Positions 1 to 5,075 of a stretch of 5,847 nucleotides of DNA are shown one piece after another (positions within the stretch are counted from its first letter, which is position 1; the number at the start of each line of letters is the position of its first letter). This stretch comes from Betaproteobacteria bacterium (GTDB taxonomy: Bacteria; Pseudomonadota; Gammaproteobacteria; Burkholderiales; Burkholderiaceae_E), in the NCBI GenBank assembly GCA_016868095.1, contig VGHV01000161.1, positions 1 through 5,847 on the forward strand. The letters run 5' to 3'. The notes beneath the pieces were generated by a model, which saw nothing but the letters and a program-made list of their open reading frames with translations, made no database searches and was not told where the DNA came from. A program made the translations under genes and the position numbers.

Positions 1-2
1 TC

Positions 3-713
3 GCAGTTACCTTGGTTTATGCAGCCGGGCTTGGCGCCTTGCCTTGGCCCTGGCTTGCCCAAGTCGGTACGGTATTTGCAGCTTTTTGTGGCGCGAGCTT
101 AGCCTTAGCGTTTAGTCTACTGTTGCGGCAAACACGAACTGCGCTGGCAAACGATGCTCATGCAAATTTATTACTCGCTGGCATCGTTGTGGCCTTAGTC
201 TTAGGAGCCTTGAGCGATTTGCTGACCCATTTGCGTCCTGAACTTCTTCGCTATCGACTTGCCTTTGCCTTAGGCCAGACGAGTCTGATCGACTGGGGCG
301 CGGTTTGGCAAATGTTCGTGGGCCTTTTGCTGTTAATCGTACTTGCGAGGTTGCATGCTCATGTACTCGATGCACTTATCCTGGGGCAATATACAGCGGC
401 AAGTCTTGGCTTTGTGATCGAGAAGGAGCAAGCAAAACTGGTAGCCATGATGGCTGCGTCGACCGCGCTTGTGGTGTCGCACACAGGTCTGATCGCTTTT
501 GTTGGATTGCTTGCGCCGCATGTGGTTCGGCCGTTCATTCGGGGCATGCACAAGCCTTTGATGCTTGCTTGCGCGCTTGCCGGTGCATTGTTGCTAAGTC
601 TTGCTGATTTGTTGGCGCGCACCGTGTGGATGCCCCAGGAGATTCCAACCGGTTTGCTCACCGCTGTGATCGGGGGCTTGTTTTTGCTTACCCTTTTAAG
701 AAAACAGCCCTAG
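3..713 (+). CDS. FecCD-family ABC importer permease (vitamin B12 / iron-siderophore type), 5' end missing
   Basis: This is the inner-membrane permease of a BtuC/FhuB/FecCD-type importer, which moves cobalamin, heme or ferric siderophores from a periplasmic binding protein into the cytoplasm. The reading frame is open to the left edge (first full codon at 3), leaving 236 residues of a family that is usually about 330, so roughly the first quarter to third is outside the window. A TTG at 12 lies inside this open frame and is unlikely to be the true start. The visible part is strongly hydrophobic with several membrane segments. The family's coupling-loop signature is clear at visible residues 162-181 (GLIAFVGLLAPHVVRP), the region that contacts the ATPase. 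The conserved end follows: an IPTG turn at 214-217, then a last helix ending in LLRK. The stop is 4 bases before the ATPase gene, so the two are cotranscribed. The substrate cannot be read from this fragment; cobalamin and ferric siderophore are the main options. Confidence 0.9.
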   Translation, partial: AVTLVYAAGLGALPWPWLAQVGTVFAAFCGASLALAFSLLLRQTRTALANDAHANLLLAGIVVALVLGALSDLLTHLRPELLRYRLAFALGQTSLIDWGAVWQMFVGLLLLIVLARLHAHVLDALILGQYTAASLGFVIEKEQAKLVAMMAASTALVVSHTGLIAFVGLLAPHVVRPFIRGMHKPLMLACALAGALLLSLADLLARTVWMPQEIPTGLLTAVIGGLFLLTLLRKQP

Positions 714-717
714 TGCG

Positions 718-1632
718 ATGGCAAATATGCCGATTAGTCATGGTACCAAGGTCGCGCCACCTGCACTTTTACGGGTAAAAGACCTCAGCTTGAGCCGAGG
801 TGCACCATCACTTAGACAGCCCTTTTCATTTGATGGTCTTGCCGGCTGGCTTGCTGTAATTGGGGGCAATGGTATTGGCAAGTCAACCCTGTTACTTAGC
901 CTTGCCGGTTTACGTGGCGAAGCGAATTCGAAGGTTTTACTACCCCAGGATGGGTCTCAGGGAGTGACATGGATAGCACTCGACCAACTTTCCGCGCCAC
1001 AAAGGGCTCGCTCGATTGCCTGGATGGGCCAGTCCGAAGCCTTAAGTGGGCGTTGGCTTGTTGCCGATGTGGTGGCGCTCGGCCATTTACCCTGGCGCAA
1101 GACATCACAAGGGGATGCGAGTGCCCGGCAAGGTGGTCTCGAGTCGGCGCCGGCTTGGTTGGACAACAAGCTAGCGGCATTGGACGGTTCTCGTGCTGCC
1201 GGTCAAACCTGGCTAGAAGCCCTCGGACTTGAGCGGCTTTGGGATCGTTCGGTTGATCAGCTTTCGGGCGGTGAAAGGCAAAGGGTGCTGATTGGACGCG
1301 CGCTTGCTGCCGAAGCACATGTGACCTTGCTCGATGAGCCTGGTTTGCATTTAGATCCCCTTTATCAAATGCGTTTGGCGGATTGGCTTGCATGCAGTCG
1401 ATCGAGGAACAAGCTAGTGTTGACTGCAACCCACGATTTGAACTGGGCATTCAATGCCGACGCAATCCTCCTGCTATCAAGCAATCAGCCCCCTTTGCTT
1501 GCATCGCCCCATAGCCTCGATTTACATCGAGCCATTGAATGCGCCATGGAGGGGGCTCTGACGATTCGTCAGGTCGATGATCAAGCGGGCAAACAGTGGT
1601 ACGCATTTCCGAAGCGAACGGTGATCCGATGA
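718..1632 (+). CDS. ABC importer ATPase subunit, BtuD/FepC-like
   Basis: This is the cytoplasmic ATPase that powers the adjacent FecCD permease. All nucleotide-binding motifs are present: Walker A GGNGIGKST (residues 49-57), Q-loop Gln105 in WMGQ, signature LSGGERQR (182-189), Walker B VTLLDEP (202-208) followed by GLHLD as D-loop, and the switch His239 in ATHDLNW. The late region (about 280-297) resembles the C-terminal tail of BtuD-type ATPases. At 304 residues it is longer than the usual 250-270. The excess lies in a stretch before the Q-loop (about 70-95) and in the helical domain between Q-loop and signature (about 127-163). The ATG at 718 is chosen because it is the first start after the permease stop, 4 bases away. 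No good Shine-Dalgarno is visible, so translation is probably coupled; an in-frame ATG at 727 is an alternative. The family assignment is firm; the cobalamin versus siderophore choice is open. No binding-protein or cobalamin-salvage gene is visible on this side. Confidence 0.92.
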   Translation: MANMPISHGTKVAPPALLRVKDLSLSRGAPSLRQPFSFDGLAGWLAVIGGNGIGKSTLLLSLAGLRGEANSKVLLPQDGSQGVTWIALDQLSAPQRARSIAWMGQSEALSGRWLVADVVALGHLPWRKTSQGDASARQGGLESAPAWLDNKLAALDGSRAAGQTWLEALGLERLWDRSVDQLSGGERQRVLIGRALAAEAHVTLLDEPGLHLDPLYQMRLADWLACSRSRNKLVLTATHDLNWAFNADAILLLSSNQPPLLASPHSLDLHRAIECAMEGALTIRQVDDQAGKQWYAFPKRTVIR

Positions 1633-1670
1633 AAGCAAATCCCGGGAAACCAACTGTCATCCAAAGTTGA
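1629..1670 (+). other. 13-codon ORF overlapping the ATPase stop (ATGA), possibly a gene remnant
   Basis: An ATG at 1629 overlaps the ATPase TGA in the ATGA arrangement typical of coupled operon genes, but the frame (MKANPGKPTVIQS) ends at a TGA at 1668-1670. It has no ribosome binding site of its own. It may be chance, or the first codons of a lost third gene of the transporter operon. I do not recognise the peptide and do not call it a gene. Confidence 0.2.
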
Positions 1671-1719
1671 CAACCGTTAATTCGGGGATATTGACCGTTA
1701 GTCAGTACTTTCGGGTATG
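1667..1719 (+). repeat. Imperfect tandem repeat in the promoter region
   Basis: TTGACAACCGTTA (1667-1679) followed by TTCGGGGAT (1681-1689) recurs as TTGACCGTTA (1691-1700) followed by TTCGGGTAT (1710-1718). The second copy lacks two bases in its first block and has a longer gap between blocks. The second copy overlaps the candidate promoter. It could be a pair of regulator sites or a small decayed duplication; no known operator consensus was recognised. Confidence 0.4.
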
Positions 1720-1721
1720 AT
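1691..1721 (+). promoter_or_regulatory. Candidate sigma-70 promoter for the PF10118 gene
   Basis: A TTGACC -35-like hexamer (1691-1696) and a TATGAT -10-like hexamer (1716-1721) are separated by 19 bases, two more than ideal. Initiation would fall near 1728, giving a leader of about 40 bases before the ATG at 1771 and excluding the upstream ATG at 1717 as a start. The match was found by eye, and the long spacer keeps confidence low. Confidence 0.35.
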
Positions 1722-1760
1722 CTCGCATCTTGCACGCTCTCTTGAGGTGCGCATCGTTGT

Positions 1761-1764
1761 GGAG
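1761..1764 (+). promoter_or_regulatory. Ribosome binding site that decides the start at 1771
   Basis: GGAG ends 6 bases before the ATG at 1771. The alternative in-frame ATG at 1717 has only GGGT directly against it, with no usable spacing, and sits inside the candidate -10 element. This favours the shorter product. Confidence 0.55.
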
Positions 1765-1770
1765 TTGTTC

Positions 1771-2613
1771 ATGACCGACTTAGTGGTCCGCCGCCTACTC
1801 ATTGATCTCACCCAACCCTTTGATCGCCGCTGGAACGGAGGCGATGCATTTCGAAGTGCTTTCTTTAATGCACTGTCCATGAGTTTTGTGGTGGGTGAGC
1901 AATATTTCATCGACTCGCTCAAGCAAGCTTTGCCCTTGATGAATGAAGCCGACAGGGCTCGCCTTGAACCCGAAATCAGAGGCTTCATCGGTCAGGAGGC
2001 GACCCACCGGCACTTGCATGGACTCTACAACAAACAGTTAGAGCGCCAAGGTTTTGACAACGCTTTCGAGCGGCGCGCGGCTGCGCGGATTCGAGCTAAT
2101 GCTGACATTAATCCTCGCAATCACGTGGGGGCAACCGCTGCAACCGAGCATTTCACTGCCGTCTTTGCGTCGTGGTTAATGAAGCACCCCGAGGCGCTCG
2201 ATGGAGCCGACGAACGCCTCAAAAAACTTTGGCTTTGGCACAGTGCCGAAGAGGCCGAGCACCGAGCGATTGCCTTTGATGTTTATAAAGCCATTGGTGG
2301 TGATCACCGGTGGCGTTTGAGAACTTATCGCTACGTAACCTTCACATTCTTAAGTGATGTATTTAGGCAAACGATCAACAATTTGTACCGTGATCGGGCG
2401 CTGTTCAAATGGTCAACGTGGTCGAGTTGTTGGAAGCACTTGTTTGCCCATGACGGATTGTTGCGTGGCAATCTGCCTGCTTGGAAGGATTACCTCCGCC
2501 CTGATTTCCATCCGCTCGATCATGACGCAAGCGATTCTGAGCGTTGGTTAAGGGATAATCATTACTCCTATAACGAAGTATCGCGCCCGGCACTTCAGCG
2601 AGCAAGCAGCTAA
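1771..2613 (+). CDS. PF10118-type 'predicted metal-dependent hydrolase', ferritin-like di-iron candidate
   Basis: The 280-residue soluble protein has no signal peptide and matches my memory of the PF10118 family, annotated as predicted metal-dependent hydrolases without a well-established reaction. Conserved acidic and His positions stand out: Glu43 in GEQYF, Glu76 and His79 in QEATHRHLH, Glu126 in TEHF, and Glu161 and His164 in AEEAEH. Spaced as E, ExxH, E, ExxH on predicted helices, this is the ligand pattern of ferritin-like di-iron carboxylate proteins, so an oxygenase or oxidase role is as plausible as hydrolysis (inference). The start at 1771 is preferred because of its GGAG site; a start at 1717 would add 18 residues with no family resemblance that I recognise. 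The gene has its own candidate promoter and is separated from both neighbours by more than 70 bases, so it is probably a single transcription unit. No partner gene is evident. Confidence 0.82.
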   Translation: MTDLVVRRLLIDLTQPFDRRWNGGDAFRSAFFNALSMSFVVGEQYFIDSLKQALPLMNEADRARLEPEIRGFIGQEATHRHLHGLYNKQLERQGFDNAFERRAAARIRANADINPRNHVGATAATEHFTAVFASWLMKHPEALDGADERLKKLWLWHSAEEAEHRAIAFDVYKAIGGDHRWRLRTYRYVTFTFLSDVFRQTINNLYRDRALFKWSTWSSCWKHLFAHDGLLRGNLPAWKDYLRPDFHPLDHDASDSERWLRDNHYSYNEVSRPALQRASS

Positions 2614-2629
2614 GCGCGTAGAGCTGCTT
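2604..2629 (+). other. Perfect 8-bp inverted repeat across the PF10118 stop codon
   Basis: AAGCAGCT (2604-2611) pairs with AGCTGCTT (2622-2629) around a 10-base loop. The TAA stop (2611-2613) begins inside the left arm. Only a three-T run (2628-2630) follows, so it does not make a convincing intrinsic terminator by itself, but it could stabilise the 3' end or slow polymerase ahead of the second hairpin. Confidence 0.4.
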
Positions 2630-2641
2630 TGAGGCGCTGTT

Positions 2642-2678
2642 CTAGCCCTTGCCTTTGGGAATCTTTGGCAAGGGCTGG
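2642..2678 (+). terminator. Strong hairpin between the PF10118 gene and azlC (possible terminator or leader structure)
   Basis: AGCCCTTGCC (2644-2653) is perfectly complementary to GGCAAGGGCT (2667-2676), with a 13-base loop. The stem extends outward by one T-G and one C-G pair. No U-tract follows directly; a five-T run occurs only at about 2692-2697, inside azlC. The right arm contains AAGGG (2670-2674), the only purine-rich Shine-Dalgarno-like element before azlC, though it lies 15 bases from the ATG. It could be a weak terminator for the upstream gene or a structure that limits azlC translation. Confidence 0.45.
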
Positions 2679-2689
2679 CACAATGCAGC

Positions 2690-3460
2690 ATGTTTTTGCG
2701 AAAGGCTTGCCGCCAACATCCAGCGTTTCGGCTCGGTCTGCGTGATATGGCGGGCGTTGCTCCTGGCATCGCAGCCTGGGGGCTGATGACTGGGGTTGCG
2801 ATGGCCAAATCTGGCATGGGTTTTTCTGAGTGCCTGCTCATGGCTTTGATTGTTTTCGCGGGCAGTGCACAGCTTGCGGCGATGCCATTGTTTGCTGCAG
2901 AAGCACCGATGTGGGTGATTCTTGCGACGAGTTTTTGCGTCAATTTGCGCTTTTTGGTTTTCAGTGCGCACTTACGCCAATACATGATGATGTTGCCGCG
3001 TGCCGAGCGTATGCTCAGCGGATTTCTTACCGCCGACTTGAGCTATGTCCAATTCATTCGGCGCTTTCCTCATGGGCCGGAGAGCGACCGTGACCGACTT
3101 ATGGAGCAACAAGCCTATTTGGCGGCCAATGGTGGTCTTAACTGGGCGACCTGGGTGCTATCAAATTTGCTCGGTGTTTTATTTGCGTCCTGGATACCTC
3201 AGCATTGGGGCTTGGGTTTTGCAGGTATGCTAGGACTGATGGGGGTTGGTCTTTCCCTGCTCAGTGGGCAGCAACACCTTGGGCACGTGATTCGCTTGAT
3301 AGCGGCGATTGCTGCGGGAGCGGTCGCAGTGCTTGCGGTTAGCCTGCCTTTGAAGCTCAATATTGTGGCAGCCATTATTGCTGCCGTCACGCTTTGCCTC
3401 CTTATTGAGCCGAAACTTAGCCAGCCAAGCAATCAGCACTCGCCGCTTCAGGGCCATTGA
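2690..3460 (+). CDS. azlC: AzlC-family branched-chain amino acid exporter, large subunit
   Basis: This is the large inner-membrane subunit of an AzlCD/YgaZH/BrnFE-type exporter, which in characterised relatives releases branched-chain amino acids (and methionine in Corynebacterium). The 256 residues match the usual AzlC length. Family hallmarks seen are the N-terminal FRLGLRDMAGVAPG segment (13-26), FAGSAQLAA (56-64) in a membrane helix, NLRF (85-88) after a second helix, and TADLSYVQF (114-122). NW at 151-152 opens the C-terminal half, followed by several more hydrophobic helices (about 155-240) and a short polar tail. The ATG at 2690 is the only standard start in the frame after the upstream TGA at 2630. 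The next Met (residue 20) would remove conserved sequence. No well-spaced ribosome binding site is seen. The gene overlaps or abuts azlD, so the two are coexpressed. Substrate within the amino-acid range is not determined. Confidence 0.93.
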   Translation: MFLRKACRQHPAFRLGLRDMAGVAPGIAAWGLMTGVAMAKSGMGFSECLLMALIVFAGSAQLAAMPLFAAEAPMWVILATSFCVNLRFLVFSAHLRQYMMMLPRAERMLSGFLTADLSYVQFIRRFPHGPESDRDRLMEQQAYLAANGGLNWATWVLSNLLGVLFASWIPQHWGLGFAGMLGLMGVGLSLLSGQQHLGHVIRLIAAIAAGAVAVLAVSLPLKLNIVAAIIAAVTLCLLIEPKLSQPSNQHSPLQGH

Positions 3461-3465
3461 GCGCG

Positions 3466-3837
3466 ATGATGGCTTTTGTTTGGGAATGGTTGCAGTCGGG
3501 GACGCTATGGAATCACCTCACGATTATCTTGATGGCTTTCATCACGATGTTTACGCGCTCGTTCTTTTTTATACCCGATCGTGAGATTCGCTGGCCAAGT
3601 TGGGCATCACGTGGTTTGCAATTTGCGCCGATTGCAGCAGTCAGTGCGGTGATTGTTCCTGAAATTATCATGACAAATGGAGTCCTCATCTCAACACTAA
3701 AGGATGCTCGTATATACGGCGCGCTCGCCGGACTTGCCTACTTTGTGATCAGGCGTGGGAAAGGGCAGGTTGTCATGGGAACTATGTTGTTTGGCATGGC
3801 GATTTTTTTACCCTTGCGGCTGGGGCTCGGTTGGTAG
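3466..3837 (+). CDS. azlD: AzlD-family branched-chain amino acid exporter, small subunit
   Basis: This is the small membrane subunit that partners AzlC. From the ATG at 3466 it has 123 residues, slightly longer than the roughly 100-110 typical of AzlD. Hydrophobic segments lie at about 15-37, 52-70, 83-96 and 102-121. The first contains the family's Thr-Arg pair (FITMFTRSFFF, 25-35), followed by the basic-to-hydrophobic LQFAPIAAVSAVIVPE (51-66), equivalent to the 'LRYVPPAVLAALV' segment of relatives. The start is uncertain. A TTG at 3457 would overlap the azlC stop as TTGA and add 3 residues, and the adjacent ATG at 3469 would remove one. A weak GAG (3459-3461) fits 3466 or 3469. Whichever is used, the near-contact with azlC indicates translational coupling. 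Family assignment is firm; the exported amino acid is inferred from relatives. Confidence 0.9.
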   Translation: MMAFVWEWLQSGTLWNHLTIILMAFITMFTRSFFFIPDREIRWPSWASRGLQFAPIAAVSAVIVPEIIMTNGVLISTLKDARIYGALAGLAYFVIRRGKGQVVMGTMLFGMAIFLPLRLGLGW

Positions 3838-3866
3838 CTCTGGCGATTCATCGATCTTTTATAACT

Positions 3867-3871
3867 GAGGA
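3867..3871 (+). promoter_or_regulatory. Ribosome binding site of the iron-containing alcohol dehydrogenase gene
   Basis: GAGGA lies 11 bases before the ATG at 3883. It is the clearest Shine-Dalgarno in the window and supports that start. The 45-base gap after azlD has no convincing terminator, so read-through from azlCD is possible. Confidence 0.6.
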
Positions 3872-3882
3872 ATTTCGAAACC

Positions 3883-5019
3883 ATGGCGTTGATCACCTAT
3901 CTCACGAAAATTCAATTTGACTTTGGTGCGATTAAGCTGCTGCCCGCTGAAATGGGGCTACTAGGTATGAAGCGGCCCTTGCTTGTTACCGACCAAGGCG
4001 TCTTGCAATCTGGTCTTGTTGAACGTGTTATTCAAGCGATCGGTTCGAGAGAAAAGCCGAGTATTTTTGCAGACACCCCTGCCAACCCCACCGAATCGGC
4101 ATGCCGGGTTGCACTTGAACAATTTCGTGAGCAGGCCTGCGATGGTTTGATCGCCTTAGGTGGCGGATCAGCCATGGATTTGGCAAAGGCTGTTGCCCTT
4201 TGGGCAAGTCATGGCGGTGATTCGCTCAAGCCCTATATGATGGTGGAAGGTGGTGTGCAACGTATCACCGCAAACATCCATCCGGTTATTGCCATACCAA
4301 CCACAGCGGGCACCGGGAGCGAAGTGGGCCGTGGCGCTGTGATCGTGCTTGATGATGGCCGAAAGCTCGCGCTTGTCTCACCCCATTTGATTCCTAAGCT
4401 CGCCCTGTGCGATCCCGAGTTGACGCTCGATTTGCCAGCAGCAATGACCGCGGGCACTGGTATGGATGCGATGGCTCATTGCATCGAGACCTTTGTTGCG
4501 CCATCGATCAATCCGCCTGCAGAAGCGATTGCACGCGACGGTATGATCAAAGTATTCAAATATTTAGAGCGTGCGGTTAACGATGGCCATGATCGTGATG
4601 CACGTTGGAACATGATGATGGCTGCCATGGAAGGAGCGATGGCTTTTCAAAAAGGTTTGGGTGCTGTCCATGCACTAAGCCATCCGCTCGGGGCACTTAA
4701 GTCGCCACGCCTACACCACGGCACACTCAACGCGATTTTTCTCCCGCCTGTGCTTCGGTTTAATGGGCCTGTGCTCGGCGATAAGCTCGAGAGCCTCGCT
4801 GCGGTTTTCGCGGTGAATGCCGACATCGATTCGATAGCACAAGTGATCGAAGATTTAAATCAGCGCATTGGCCTGCCACAAAAGCTTTCGGAACTTGGTG
4901 TTGATCGCAGTCAATTTGATTCGATCGCATCGCAGGCCTTGTTGGATCACTGCCATGGCACTAATCCGCGCCAGGCAACCCATGCTGACTACATCAAGAT
5001 ACTTGAGGATGTATATTGA
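3883..5019 (+). CDS. Iron-containing alcohol dehydrogenase, probable 4-hydroxybutyrate dehydrogenase
   Basis: This is a group III (Fe-dependent) NAD(P)-linked alcohol dehydrogenase of 378 residues, full length and cytosolic. Cofactor motifs are GGGSAMDLAK (93-102) and TTAGTGSE (140-147). Metal ligands by analogy with FucO are Asp195 and His199 (GMDAMAHCIE), His263 in AVHALSH, and the His of LHHG (278-279); His267 is the conserved nearby His. From memory, several stretches closely resemble the Ralstonia eutropha 4-hydroxybutyrate dehydrogenase (Gbd): the start (ITYLTKIQFDFGA), the IVLDDGRKL segment, CDPELTLDLPA, LHHGTLNA, and the end DHCHGTNP. The likely reaction is therefore 4-hydroxybutyrate to succinic semialdehyde, feeding succinate. 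This is recall, not a search, and other short hydroxyacid or alcohol substrates remain possible. The start is backed by GAGGA at 3867-3871. No succinic semialdehyde dehydrogenase or polyester gene is adjacent, so context neither supports nor excludes the substrate. Confidence 0.9.
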   Translation: MALITYLTKIQFDFGAIKLLPAEMGLLGMKRPLLVTDQGVLQSGLVERVIQAIGSREKPSIFADTPANPTESACRVALEQFREQACDGLIALGGGSAMDLAKAVALWASHGGDSLKPYMMVEGGVQRITANIHPVIAIPTTAGTGSEVGRGAVIVLDDGRKLALVSPHLIPKLALCDPELTLDLPAAMTAGTGMDAMAHCIETFVAPSINPPAEAIARDGMIKVFKYLERAVNDGHDRDARWNMMMAAMEGAMAFQKGLGAVHALSHPLGALKSPRLHHGTLNAIFLPPVLRFNGPVLGDKLESLAAVFAVNADIDSIAQVIEDLNQRIGLPQKLSELGVDRSQFDSIASQALLDHCHGTNPRQATHADYIKILEDVY

Positions 5020-5025
5020 TATGAT
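5017..5025 (+). promoter_or_regulatory. Candidate extended -10 promoter for fpr
   Basis: TGATATGAT matches an extended -10 element (TGn followed by TATGAT, 5020-5025). Its TGA is also the stop codon of the preceding dehydrogenase gene. Initiation near 5032 would give a leader of about 44 bases before the fpr ATG. No good -35 hexamer is seen at the usual distance, as can be the case for extended -10 promoters. Confidence 0.4.
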
Positions 5026-5075
5026 AGCGGCCCTCTCAGCGAAAGCTTATCCTTGTTCTGTTTAATGGATCACAT

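Noticed and set aside
12..14. TTG at 12 as the start of the permease
   Set aside because: The frame is open to the window edge with membrane-like residues before it, and the product would be about 100 residues shorter than the family.
896..1450. A 184-codon open frame on the minus strand inside the ATPase gene
   Set aside because: It lies antisense to a gene with every ABC ATPase motif intact; the product shows no recognisable domain and is rich in Arg, Pro and His, as expected for a shadow frame.
1717..1770. An upstream ATG at 1717 as the start of the PF10118 protein
   Set aside because: It has no spaced ribosome binding site and lies inside the candidate -10 element, while the ATG at 1771 has GGAG at good spacing.
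2548..2985. A 145-codon open frame on the minus strand across the azlC leader and start
   Set aside because: It overlaps the ends of two well-supported genes, and its composition (many Ala, Lys, Arg, no recognised motif) is that of a shadow frame.
37..3740. Recurrent CTTGCC/CTTGCCGG words that could be DNA uptake signals
   Set aside because: They fall mostly in frame as Leu-Ala(-Gly) codons in hydrophobic proteins, which explains their number by codon preference.
3844..3860. CGAT/ATCG inverted repeat plus four Ts after azlD as a terminator
   Set aside because: The stem is 4 bp with a 2-base loop, too small to fold stably.
3860..3865. TATAAC as a -10 element for the dehydrogenase gene
   Set aside because: Transcription would begin near 3872, downstream of the GAGGA ribosome binding site at 3867-3871, and no -35 hexamer is at a suitable distance.
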